This document shows, piece after piece, positions 18,545 to 29,859 of a stretch of 64,000 bases of DNA. Both the position numbers and the translations under genes were made by a program. Every line of letters begins with the position of its first letter. Positions within the stretch are counted from its first letter, which is position 1. Source of the DNA: JAWWOL01 sp033851545 (GTDB lineage: Bacteria > Actinomycetota > Actinomycetes > JAWWOL01); NCBI GenBank assembly GCA_033851545.1, contig JAWWOO010000038.1:1-64000 (forward strand), read 5' to 3'. A model generated the notes under the pieces. That model had not been told where the DNA came from. It did no database searches and worked only from the letters and a program-made list of their open reading frames with translations.

Positions 18545-19258
18545 ATGAGTGCCCGCGGCCGCAACGGTCTCGTGACCGGTCACCCGCTGGCCGCAGCGCT
18601 GTTCGACATGGACGGACTGCTGGTCGACTCCGAACCGCTGTGGTCCGTCGCCGAGAGCGAGCTCGCTGCGCGCTACGGAGGCGTGTGGGACGCCGAGATC
18701 AAGGCTCGCTGCATCGGAACGGCGCTGCCCGACGCGGTGCCGGTGATGCTCGACTACTTCGGCGTGATCGCCCCGTCGGGTGAGGAGCTGATCGCCGCCC
18801 AGGATTTCCTGCTGGGACGCATGGTCGGGCTGTTCGCCACCGAGGTGCCGCTGCAGCCCGGCGCGCTCGAGCTGGTCGACGCAGTGCGCGCCGCCGGCGT
18901 GCCGACGGCGCTGGTCTCGTCCTCCTACCGCGTGCTGGTCGACGCGGTCCTGGCCGTCGTGGGCCCGCACCGGTTCGACGTCACCCTGGCCGGCGACGAG
19001 GTGTCCCGTACCAAGCCGGACCCCGAGCCCTACCTGACCGCTGCCGCGGCCCTGGGCGTCCCGCCGTCGCGGTGTGTCGTGTTCGAGGACGCGCCGTCCG
19101 GCATCGCCTCCGCAGAGGCGGCCGGCTGCCTCGCCATCGGCATCCCCGGGCACGCACCGCTGGTGTCGACGCCGGACCGGCCGATCTTCGCCTCGCTCGC
19201 CGACATCGACCTCGACTGGTTGCTCCAGCTGCCGCAGACACTGCGCCGCGCCAGCTGA
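18545..19258 (+). CDS. HAD-superfamily hydrolase (beta-phosphoglucomutase-like)
   Basis: 237 residues. Motif I FDMDGLLVDSEPL carries the nucleophile and acid Asp residues; ALVSSSYR is motif II, KPDPEPYL motif III and VFEDAPSGIASAEAAG motif IV. This is the subfamily I pattern with a helical cap, shared by phosphoglucomutases and sugar-phosphate phosphatases. The substrate is undetermined. TAGACT upstream is the likely -10, giving a short leader. The last 17 bases of the gene are repeated 138 bases downstream. Confidence 0.92.
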   Translation: MSARGRNGLVTGHPLAAALFDMDGLLVDSEPLWSVAESELAARYGGVWDAEIKARCIGTALPDAVPVMLDYFGVIAPSGEELIAAQDFLLGRMVGLFATEVPLQPGALELVDAVRAAGVPTALVSSSYRVLVDAVLAVVGPHRFDVTLAGDEVSRTKPDPEPYLTAAAALGVPPSRCVVFEDAPSGIASAEAAGCLAIGIPGHAPLVSTPDRPIFASLADIDLDWLLQLPQTLRRAS

Positions 19259-19396
19259 TCCATCGGACGTCGGCGGGTGTTGCGCAACCCCGCCGAAGGA
19301 TGGACCCGAACTGGGACTCCGACACCACTGCGTGTCCACTCTTCGGCCGGACTACCGCAGCCCCGACCGCCGTAGACCTTGCGCCGCGCCAGCTGA
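19242..19396. repeat. 17-base direct repeat at the end of the HAD gene and 138 bases downstream
   Basis: The 17 bases at 19242-19258 (tgcgccgcgccagctga), covering the HAD stop codon, recur exactly at 19380-19396. The intervening segment has no open reading frame of note. This could reflect an old duplication or insertion with target duplication. The neighbouring VOC-gene remnant suggests the interval has been rearranged. Confidence 0.6.
19271..19295 (+). terminator. Hairpin downstream of the HAD gene
   Basis: CGGCGGG and CCCGCCG arms enclose a perfect inner palindrome gttgcgcaac, with one bulged T. The stem is GC-rich and not followed by a T run, as is usual for actinobacterial terminators. 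Confidence 0.5.
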
Positions 19397-19487
19397 CCCG
19401 ACGCGATCACTCTCGCTGTCCGCACCGGTCAACACGCACGGCTGCCGCGTACGAGACACCGACTGGTCCAGCCATCGCGGCGGCGCT

Positions 19488-19595
19488 GGTCAGGCTCGGG
19501 GAGTCTTCGACGAGCTCGAAGTCGAGGACGTCGACGAAGAACCGGATGGCCTCGTCGTAGTCCGCGACCACGATCGAAACGAGTGAGACCGTGAC
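19488..19595 (-). pseudogene. N-terminal remnant of a VOC/glyoxalase-family gene
   Basis: Reading the minus strand from 19595 gives SLVSIVVADYDEAIRFF followed by VDVLDFELVEDSPSLT, the first beta-alpha-beta unit of actinobacterial VOC (glyoxalase/bleomycin-resistance) proteins. No start codon precedes it in frame, since it begins directly after the metH stop, and after SLT the frame no longer resembles the family. About 36 residues of a protein normally over 120 remain. It is therefore a decayed fragment. Confidence 0.7.
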
Positions 19596-19602
19596 CGTCG
19601 AC

Positions 19603-23355
<3,753 letters not shown>

Positions 23356-23445
23356 CGGCGCCTCCGAGTACGTCGGAGGCGCCCTTGGTTTCAGCGTGAA
23401 GGCCGAGCGTGGCGGGCTGTTGACCCGTCGCAGCGCCCCTCGACC
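23356..23445 (-). promoter_or_regulatory. S-adenosylhomocysteine (SAH) riboswitch with SD-masking hairpin, metH leader
   Basis: On the minus-strand RNA, GGUCGAG (23445-23439) pairs with CUCGGCC (23407-23401) as P1. Between them lie the conserved GGGCGCUGC, a GGG/CCC hairpin and GCCACGCUCGG, closely following the SAH aptamer first described for proteobacterial metH/ahcY genes. Downstream AAGGGCGCCUC can pair with the GGGCGC segment as the pseudoknot. That same strand is the 5' arm of a perfect 11-bp hairpin (23373-23383 with 23357-23367, loop of 5) whose 3' arm contains the metH SD GGAGG. SAH binding should hold the first arm in the pseudoknot and free the SD, raising MetH when SAH accumulates. 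Confidence 0.85.
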
Positions 23446-23452
23446 TCCGACA

Positions 23453-23458
23453 AATATA
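23453..23458 (-). promoter_or_regulatory. -10 box (TATATT) of metH
   Basis: TATATT in an otherwise GC-rich leader, 7-8 bases upstream of the first aptamer base at 23445, so the transcript would begin almost exactly at the riboswitch. No clear -35 is seen. Confidence 0.55.
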
Positions 23459-23700
23459 GCGAAGGAACTACGGGTCCTGCGACTTTCTTCCCCCGTACGA
23501 GCGCGACGCGGGTCTTCGAGGTGGGCCTGGGTCCAGGCGCACTGGGCGGCCAGCGGTTCGAAGGAGCGACCGTCCGAGCGGCGTGAGCTCGTCAGCGCAG
23601 GCTCCCGAGACCTACTTCCCCGACGTGGCCAGGGTTCTGGTCGACGCCATCCCGACCGGCCGCAGCACCACCGTGAGCTGCTCGCCGTGGCGCGCTGAGC
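23459..23700. other. Intergenic stretch between metH leader and the DUF4173 gene
   Basis: About 240 bases with no established gene. A plus-strand frame from GTG 23583 reads SSSAQAPETYFPDVARVLVD and then AIPTGRSTTVSCSPW before running antisense into the next gene. It looks mildly protein-like, but the nearest SD-like AAGGAG is 16 bases from the GTG, so it may be a remnant or chance. No tRNA or terminator was identified. Confidence 0.4.
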
Positions 23701-25191
23701 TCAGGAGCCGAAGCAGGGCGCCGACCCTGCTGCCGGGGGGATCAGCCGTTCGGTGCGCACCCGGGACAGGTTCCACGACCGCCAGTCCTGCGGCCCGGGC
23801 ACCATAGCCATCCACACGCAGCCGCGCATCCCCGCGGGAAGCGAGCGGACGGCCGGGGCAGCATCCGCAGACAGCCCGGCCAGGTACTCAGCGTCGATCT
23901 GCCCGGTGTGTTCGTAGCGGCTCACCGCGGTACGGGCGATCAGTGCGTCCGGATTGGCGGCGGTGAGCACCAGCAAAGCCACGCCGGCCGAGGCCACTGC
24001 TGCCTGCGGCAGCCAGTCGCCCCTCAACCTCAGGCCGGCGAGCAGGACGAGCAGGAGCAGCGCACCGGTCCAGCCGACGAACGCGACCGCGAACACGCGC
24101 AGCCTGGTCAGCCCGTACGCGGCGTCGTAGAGCTGGAGCCGGCGGAGCGCGGAGGCGACGATCACCAACGTCAGCAGGCACAGCAGCCCGAGCGTCAGGC
24201 GGAGCAGCCGCCGATCCACCCGGGTCTGCTTGGGTGCCCACCGGGTCACGGCGCCGACGACGAGGAGAGTCAGCACGGTCACTGCGACCAGCTGGCCGAA
24301 GCCCTGGTGCGCGTAGTCGGCGTAGGTCAGCCCGGCAGTGCGCAGGATGTGCTGGTTGCCGGCGAAGAGCACGGTGAACTGGACAATGACGAAGGCGGTG
24401 AACAGCACCACCAGCGCCAGCACAGGTGTCAGCCACACCTGCCGGGCCGCCGTCCGGGACGGACGCGGGTGCAGCGCATCCAGCCGCGGCGGCGACAGGG
24501 CAACGAAACCGGAGCAGAGCACGCCGATCGCGACGACAGCGGCGAAGCAGATCCGGGCCGGCACCAGCCTGAGTTGGACGTTCGGCGCTGCCTCGTCGAG
24601 TAGGTGATGGAACGCGGGATCGGCGCTGCTGAACAGGGCTCCGAAGACGGTCAGCCCGACAGCGGCGGCGCATAGCCCGAACATCCACGCCGACGCCGGC
24701 GCGTACCCGGCGCGCCTGCCGAAGAGTCTGAGCAGGCTCGGCCGGATCCAGCTGCGCCCGCGCACGGCGGCGAATGGCAACGCCAGAGGCGTCACCAGCA
24801 CGGCAACCCAGGTCGATCCCGGTACGAGTGCGGCGGCGAACGACCCGAGGGCTGCCAGCAGGTCGAGCCCGATCACCCACGGAGCGGTCAGCACAAGCGT
24901 GGGCAGGACGAGCAGCCAACCCAGTGCCAGGAACCCGAGCAGTCGCGGACTACGGTGGCCGGCCGTCGACGGCCACACCGCAGCCGTCATCGCGGCCACG
25001 GTGAGGACGATGCCCAGACCGGGATCCGCGCCGACGACCGTCGCCGCCAGGACGCCTGATGCGGCGGCGCCGCCGATCAGCCTCCGGTCCGGGATCCGCT
25101 GCGGTACCGGCCAGATCGCCGTCAACGACGGCCACACGCGGCGGGGCGCGGTCGCCGGCACGGTCCAGCCGGACGGGACATCGGCACTCAT
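23701..25191 (-). CDS. DUF4173 (DUF4153-like) polytopic membrane protein
   Basis: 496 residues with about twelve hydrophobic helices. The stretch TYADYAHQGFGQLVAVTVLT near residue 300 is the diagnostic motif of DUF4173/DUF4153 proteins, often found beside two-component systems. A soluble C-terminal segment of about 75 residues contains several Trp and Cys. Its ATG overlaps the stop of the sensor kinase gene (ATGA at 25188-25191), so it is translated in step with the kinase and may serve as its membrane partner or target (inference). Confidence 0.82.
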   Translation of the reverse strand: MSADVPSGWTVPATAPRRVWPSLTAIWPVPQRIPDRRLIGGAAASGVLAATVVGADPGLGIVLTVAAMTAAVWPSTAGHRSPRLLGFLALGWLLVLPTLVLTAPWVIGLDLLAALGSFAAALVPGSTWVAVLVTPLALPFAAVRGRSWIRPSLLRLFGRRAGYAPASAWMFGLCAAAVGLTVFGALFSSADPAFHHLLDEAAPNVQLRLVPARICFAAVVAIGVLCSGFVALSPPRLDALHPRPSRTAARQVWLTPVLALVVLFTAFVIVQFTVLFAGNQHILRTAGLTYADYAHQGFGQLVAVTVLTLLVVGAVTRWAPKQTRVDRRLLRLTLGLLCLLTLVIVASALRRLQLYDAAYGLTRLRVFAVAFVGWTGALLLLVLLAGLRLRGDWLPQAAVASAGVALLVLTAANPDALIARTAVSRYEHTGQIDAEYLAGLSADAAPAVRSLPAGMRGCVWMAMVPGPQDWRSWNLSRVRTERLIPPAAGSAPCFGS

Positions 25192-26216
25192 CGCGGACCT
25201 CGGTGGTTGTGGGGGGTCGGCGTGGGCAGCTCGAGGCGGAACCGGCAGCCGCCCTCGTGCTCCACCACCGCAAGGATGCCGCCGTGCTGGTCGACGAGCG
25301 AGCGCGCGATCGCCAGCCCGAGCCCGGTCCCTCCATCGGAGGAGGCTGCGGTCTGGTCACCCCGCGCGAACCGCTGGAAAACCTGTTCTCGTTGGCCGTA
25401 CGGGATTCCCGGGCCCTGGTCCGTGACGGTGATCGCCACGCCGTCGGCGGTGGCGCTGCCCTCGAGCGCGATCCGGCCGCCCGGTGGTGAGTGCCGGCCG
25501 GCGTTGTCGAGGAGGTTGCCCAGGACCTGGTGCATCCGGTCGGGGTCGGCGGCCATGCACAGGTCCGGCGGGTCGACCGTGACGTCCACAGGCGTGGCCA
25601 GCCCGGCAGCCCCGGCCTGCGCCACGACCTCGTCGAACAGCGACTTCAGGGGGAGGTCACGCAGGTCCAGCAACTCGCCCCCGGACTCGAGCCGGGCAAC
25701 GTCGAGCAGGCTGGTGACCAGACGACCCAAGCGTTGGGTCTGCGCGAGAGCCCCGCGCAGGGTCGCGTCATCGGGGGTGCTCACGCCGTCGACCAGGTTC
25801 TCCAGCAGGGCCTGCAGGGCGGTGACCGGTGTCCGCAGCTCGTGGCTGACGTTGGCGACCATCTCCCGTCGCCGGCGGTCCACCTCAGCCAGGTCCGCCG
25901 CCATGCTGTTGAACGCTCGGGCCAGCTCGCCGACCTCGTCCCGGCTGGTGGCCCGTACCCGTACCTCGTAGTCGCCGCGCGCCATCGCCGGCGCGGCCCG
26001 CGCCATCTCCCGCACCGGGGCGGTGAGCCCGTGGCCGACGACCTGGACGAAGGCCAGCGCCAGCAGGGTGCCGACCGGCAGCGAGTAGCGGACGCGGATG
26101 CCCAGGTAGAGCGCCACCAGGATCGCCAGCATTGCCATGACGACCGTGCCGACCACCAGCACGCCCAGCTTTGCTTTGACGGAGCGCATCGGGTCCAGCG
26201 GTCTCGGCCACCTCAC
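25188..26216 (-). CDS. Sensor histidine kinase (OmpR-partner type)
   Basis: 342 residues from GTG 26216, which overlaps the response regulator stop (GTGA). Two N-terminal membrane helices (about residues 15-60) are separated by a very short outer loop, so it probably senses within the membrane. They are followed by a HAMP linker, the phosphoacceptor box NVSHELRTPVTALQ, N box LGNLLDNAGRH, G1 DQGPGIP and G2 GTGLGLAIAR. A later ATG at 26189 is possible. The cognate regulator is immediately upstream and the DUF4173 gene immediately downstream. Confidence 0.92.
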   Translation of the reverse strand: MRWPRPLDPMRSVKAKLGVLVVGTVVMAMLAILVALYLGIRVRYSLPVGTLLALAFVQVVGHGLTAPVREMARAAPAMARGDYEVRVRATSRDEVGELARAFNSMAADLAEVDRRRREMVANVSHELRTPVTALQALLENLVDGVSTPDDATLRGALAQTQRLGRLVTSLLDVARLESGGELLDLRDLPLKSLFDEVVAQAGAAGLATPVDVTVDPPDLCMAADPDRMHQVLGNLLDNAGRHSPPGGRIALEGSATADGVAITVTDQGPGIPYGQREQVFQRFARGDQTAASSDGGTGLGLAIARSLVDQHGGILAVVEHEGGCRFRLELPTPTPHNHRGPR

Positions 26217-26902
26217 GAGGTGCCACCGGCGGCGTAACCGACGCCGTGCACCGTCCGGACGATCCCGGCTCCGAGCTTGCGCCGCAGCGCCTTGACGTGG
26301 CTGTCCACCGTCCGGGTCGCTCCCGCATCCGGCCAGTCCCACACCGCGGCGAGCAGCTGCTCGCGGGTGAACACCCGCTGCGGCCGGTCGGCGAGGTAGA
26401 CCATCAGGTCGAACTCGGTACGGGTGAGCTCCACCGCGGCGCCCGCCCTGGTGACCCGCCGGTCGAGGGGGTTGAGGCAGACCTCGCCGGCCCGGATGAC
26501 CGTAGCCGCGACCGGCGTCGCGGCGCCGCGCTCGACCCGGCGCAGCAGGGCCCGGATCCGGGCGACGAGCTCACGCGGGCTGAACGGTTTGGTCAGGTAG
26601 TCGTCGGCGCCGACCCCCAGCCCCACCAGCAGGTCGTTCTCGTCGTGGCGGGCGGTCAGCATCAGGACGGGGACGGGATGGACCGCCTGCACCCGGCGGC
26701 AGACCTCGTACCCGTCGATGCCCGGCAGCATGACGTCGAGGACCATCAGGTCCGGCCGCCGTCTCAGGCAGAGCTCGACCGCCTGCAGCCCGTCGCTCGC
26801 GACCTCGGTGAGGAACCCCTCGGACTGCAGGCGCGCCACGATGGCACCGGCGATCGCCTGGTCGTCCTCGACCACCAGGATGGTCTGCGGTGTGGGGTTC
26901 AC
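26213..26902 (-). CDS. OmpR/PhoB-family response regulator
   Basis: 229 residues. The receiver domain has the acidic pair in VVEDDQ, phosphoacceptor Asp56 in MVLDVMLPG, Thr in LMLTARHD and Lys in YLTKPFSPRELVARI. The C-terminal half is a winged-helix DNA-binding domain (EFDLMVYLADRPQRVFTREQ, GATRTVDSHVKALRRKLG). It is the first gene of a three-gene unit with the sensor kinase and DUF4173 membrane protein; the target genes are unknown. Confidence 0.95.
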   Translation of the reverse strand: MNPTPQTILVVEDDQAIAGAIVARLQSEGFLTEVASDGLQAVELCLRRRPDLMVLDVMLPGIDGYEVCRRVQAVHPVPVLMLTARHDENDLLVGLGVGADDYLTKPFSPRELVARIRALLRRVERGAATPVAATVIRAGEVCLNPLDRRVTRAGAAVELTRTEFDLMVYLADRPQRVFTREQLLAAVWDWPDAGATRTVDSHVKALRRKLGAGIVRTVHGVGYAAGGTS

Positions 26903-26965
26903 GACGGCAACTGTAAGAGCCGGCGATGGTCGCCGTACGACGATCTTGTGAAGGTTCTGTGCACG

Positions 26966-28828
26966 TCAGAACGAAATCTTGCGGTTCCACCAGCTCGGGT
27001 GCTTCAGGGTGGCAGTCAGGGTGTGGCTGGTCGTCCAGGCCCCGGACTCGGCACCCGTCACGGTGCCCAGCTGCTGGCCCGACGCAGCCGACACCTGCAC
27101 GTTCAGGGTCGCCGCGGAGGCGATCGGCTGGGGGAGCAGGCGCAGCGAGTAATGACCGTTACTGACCGGCACGGAGTATTCCAGCGTCCAGCTGCCGGAC
27201 TCACCCGGCATCAGGTCCACCGGAAACGTGACCTGCGTCTGGTCGGACAAATTCGGTTTCGAGAACCCGGCGGGCACGCCGTCGTGGGTGAACTGCTCAA
27301 GGTGCGCGGTCTTCTCGGTGGCCAGCTGGACCAGCAGATGCATCCGGCCAGGGTGCTGCGGCCCCTCGACGTAGGGGCCGAGGCCGGTCGGGGCATGGTT
27401 GGCCATGGTCAGCGTCTCGGTCACGTCGGCAGATTTCTCGCCGACGACGACCTTGACGTCCAGCTTGCGGGACGCGTAGTAGTCCAGCTTGTTCCCGTAG
27501 CCGGGACTGTCCCCGAGGTTGTTGACGGTCACCATGCCCAGGTCGAGGCTCCCGGGCGCCGTGCTGCCGCTCACCCCAGCCGCGTTGAGCTCGCTCTCCA
27601 CCGTCGGTGTGGAGGACCACAGGGCGAGGTGCCGGCCGGTGGCGGCAGTCGCAAGCGCCTTGAGCACGCTGACGTCGGACTCGTGCGAGGTAAGCGCCGC
27701 GAAGCCGCTGCCGGCTGCCTCGGCCAGCCGGAGGTGCCGGGCGTCCTGCGCGTTCTGGTCGAGGCTGCCGTCGCCGTACTGGGTGACCAGCAGGTCCTTG
27801 ATCAGCTGGTCACCGCTGAGCACCGAACCGTCAGTCAGGTGCAGCGGCCCGGTCGCCGAGACGATCTTGGCCATGCCGGCCACGTCGAGCAGGAGCACCG
27901 CGTCCGGCTTGACCCCGAGCGACTGCTGGGCCAGCGCAGCGATGACCGACGCGCTCGCCGGGACGTGGGGGTCCATCGTCGCGTTGAGCCACAAAGTGGA
28001 GTTGGCTTTGTAGCCCCCGTAGGCGGCGACGTAGTCAGGCGGGGCCGGGACCGTGACCGCGTGCTCGGCGATCTTGGCGATGCCCTGCGAGTCGTGGAAC
28101 TTGTCGATGGTCAGGTGCCCGTTGGCGGAGTGCGCCATGGCGTAGGTGCTGATCAGGCCGCCGGTGCCACGCAGCTCGGCGTTGTTCTCCAGCCCGATGT
28201 AGATCGTCCGCGGCCCGTGGCTGCCCAGCAGGTCACCGACCGCATCCGTCAGCTGCGCCATGTGGTCGAAGCTGCGGCTGAGGCCGCCGAGCTGGGTCTG
28301 CGCCTGGTGCACCGACGTGCCGACGATGCCCGGTGTGAGGCTGGTCTGCAACGTTGCCAGGCGTTGGAGCGGCCCGGCCGTGTCCGCGGCCGCTGCGGCC
28401 AGCACGCCGTGCAGCGTGGCCAGCCGCTTGAGGTCGAGGCCGGTGCCGCCGGAGCCGAGGCCGTCGGAGGCGTCGACGGCGCGCTGCGCGGAGGTGAGCA
28501 CGGCGCTGGCGGCATCGGCGATCGTCCGCTCGGCGACCATGGAGCGGCCGATGAACGGCAGGTGCGCGAACACGGTCGGGCCCACCTGGTGCACCTGGTC
28601 CCGCGCGATCTTGGCCCGGGCCTCGTCGATCTTGAGCCGTCGGACGATCTCGGCCCGCGCGGGCGGGTGGTCCCGTACGGCGGTCAGGTCCGAGCGGACC
28701 GCCTCGAGGTCGCTCTTGGCGCGCAACCCGGCCACCACCGCCCAGACGCCGGCCAGGATCAGGAGCAGCACAAGGCCACCGAGGGCGTACAGCGCACCCC
28801 TCGGCAACCGTCGGGGTCGCAGGCTCAC
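26966..28828 (-). CDS. DUF4012 domain-containing membrane-anchored protein
   Basis: About 620 residues. A basic cytoplasmic N-terminus, one TM helix (LYALGGLVLLLILAGVWAVV) and a large external region match the DUF4012 family. The conserved RTIYIGLENNAELRGTGGLI and STYAMAHSANGHLTID sections are diagnostic, and the C-terminal third looks beta-rich and exported. Function is unknown, though such genes often accompany envelope polysaccharide loci. GTG 28828 is the chosen start; an upstream TTG at 28882 with GGAG close by would overlap the nuclease gene and add 18 residues. Confidence 0.82.
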   Translation of the reverse strand: MSLRPRRLPRGALYALGGLVLLLILAGVWAVVAGLRAKSDLEAVRSDLTAVRDHPPARAEIVRRLKIDEARAKIARDQVHQVGPTVFAHLPFIGRSMVAERTIADAASAVLTSAQRAVDASDGLGSGGTGLDLKRLATLHGVLAAAAADTAGPLQRLATLQTSLTPGIVGTSVHQAQTQLGGLSRSFDHMAQLTDAVGDLLGSHGPRTIYIGLENNAELRGTGGLISTYAMAHSANGHLTIDKFHDSQGIAKIAEHAVTVPAPPDYVAAYGGYKANSTLWLNATMDPHVPASASVIAALAQQSLGVKPDAVLLLDVAGMAKIVSATGPLHLTDGSVLSGDQLIKDLLVTQYGDGSLDQNAQDARHLRLAEAAGSGFAALTSHESDVSVLKALATAATGRHLALWSSTPTVESELNAAGVSGSTAPGSLDLGMVTVNNLGDSPGYGNKLDYYASRKLDVKVVVGEKSADVTETLTMANHAPTGLGPYVEGPQHPGRMHLLVQLATEKTAHLEQFTHDGVPAGFSKPNLSDQTQVTFPVDLMPGESGSWTLEYSVPVSNGHYSLRLLPQPIASAATLNVQVSAASGQQLGTVTGAESGAWTTSHTLTATLKHPSWWNRKISF

Positions 28829-28865
28829 GGGCGTCAGCGTAGGGGAACCGGGGCCTGGCGGAGGC

Positions 28866-29783
28866 TCACGGGTCGAGGTCAACGGTCTCCGCTGGCGGCT
28901 CCGGCTGCCGGGTCACGAGCCAGGCGTCATAGGCTGCCGCACGCTCGGCGTCGATCGGGTGGGCGGTGCACCGGGTGCCGCGGTGGTCGCACCAGTCGCA
29001 CAGCCGGCTGACGTTGGGCCGCCAGTCACCGGTCTCGGTGGCCCGCTCGATGGCGTGCCAGAGAGCCACCACCTTGCGCTCGAAGGAGACCAGCTCGGCC
29101 TCCTCGGGCGCGTAGCGCAGCATCGTGCGGTCGCCGAGGTAGAGCAGCCGGAGCTCGCGCGGCACAACACCGCGGGTGCGCCAGAGCACCAGCGCGTAGA
29201 ACTTCATCTGGAACAGCGCCTTGGCCTCGAACGTCTCGCTCGGCGCCCGGCCGGTCTTGTAGTCGACGACCCGGATCAGGTCACCGGGCGCCTCATCGAT
29301 GCGGTCGACGTAACCCCGCAGCCGCAGGCCCCCCTCGATCACCACCTCGACGTACTGCTCGCGGGACGCCGGCTCGAGTCGTTGCGGGTCCTCCAGGGCG
29401 AAGTAGCCCGCCAGCAGGTCACGCGCGCCGGCCAGGAATGCCTCAGGGGTCAGCGCCTCGGCTGAGCTGTTCAGGTCCCCGTCCAGGAAGAGCTCGGCCA
29501 GCTCGGGCCGCTCCTCGAGCAGCGTCGTCCAGGCCGGGCCGACCAGGCCCTCCGCCGAGGCCAGCGTGCGGTCCGCCGCTGGCAGGTCGAACAGCCGCTC
29601 CAGCGCCGAGTGCACCACGGTGCCCCGTACGGCCGCGGGGCTCGGCCGCTCCGGCAGCTTGTCGATCACCCGGAACCGGTAGAGCAGCGGGCAGGCCATG
29701 AAGTCGCTGGCCCGCGACGGTGAGAGCGAGCCGACAACCGGCGGAGCCAGGTCGACGACCGCGGAGGTGGTGGAAGCTGCCAT
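28866..29783 (-). CDS. RecB-family PD-(D/E)XK nuclease with probable 4Fe-4S cluster
   Basis: 305 residues, ATG 29783. The nuclease core shows the motif GTVVHSALERLF, an Asp in LRGYVDRIDEAPGD and the catalytic D-x-K in VVDYKTGRAPS. One Cys near the N-terminus (FMACPLLYRF) and three near the C-terminus (LCDWCDHRGTRC) form the Cas4/AddB-type iron-sulfur arrangement. Such stand-alone proteins probably act in DNA repair. It is adjacent to, and transcribed opposite, the site-2 protease gene. Confidence 0.9.
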   Translation of the reverse strand: MAASTTSAVVDLAPPVVGSLSPSRASDFMACPLLYRFRVIDKLPERPSPAAVRGTVVHSALERLFDLPAADRTLASAEGLVGPAWTTLLEERPELAELFLDGDLNSSAEALTPEAFLAGARDLLAGYFALEDPQRLEPASREQYVEVVIEGGLRLRGYVDRIDEAPGDLIRVVDYKTGRAPSETFEAKALFQMKFYALVLWRTRGVVPRELRLLYLGDRTMLRYAPEEAELVSFERKVVALWHAIERATETGDWRPNVSRLCDWCDHRGTRCTAHPIDAERAAAYDAWLVTRQPEPPAETVDLDP

Positions 29784-29846
29784 GCCCTCACCGTAGGTCA
29801 GCCGTGCGACGAATTCCGCCTCCCGCGCCGTCCTGTGGACAAGCAC

Positions 29847-29852
29847 TAGACT
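29847..29852 (+). promoter_or_regulatory. -10 box (TAGACT), leaderless type
   Basis: Ends seven bases before the GTG of the site-2 protease gene; it marks the start of the Pup-proteasome supercluster on the plus strand. Confidence 0.5.
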
Positions 29853-29859
29853 CCTGCAC

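Noticed and set aside
23545..23575. Possible tRNA suggested by ggttcgaa, like a T-loop
   Set aside because: The flanking bases do not form a T-stem, and no acceptor or anticodon stem can be drawn.
27860..27875. Further copies of the nuclease-gene repeat (acgatcttgg)
   Set aside because: This match lies inside DUF4012 codons, covers only about ten bases and lacks the palindromic partner.
26246..29011. A 921-codon open frame on the plus strand
   Set aside because: It is antisense to the response regulator and DUF4012 genes, rich in Gln, His, Arg and Gly without any domain; it is a by-product of high GC content.
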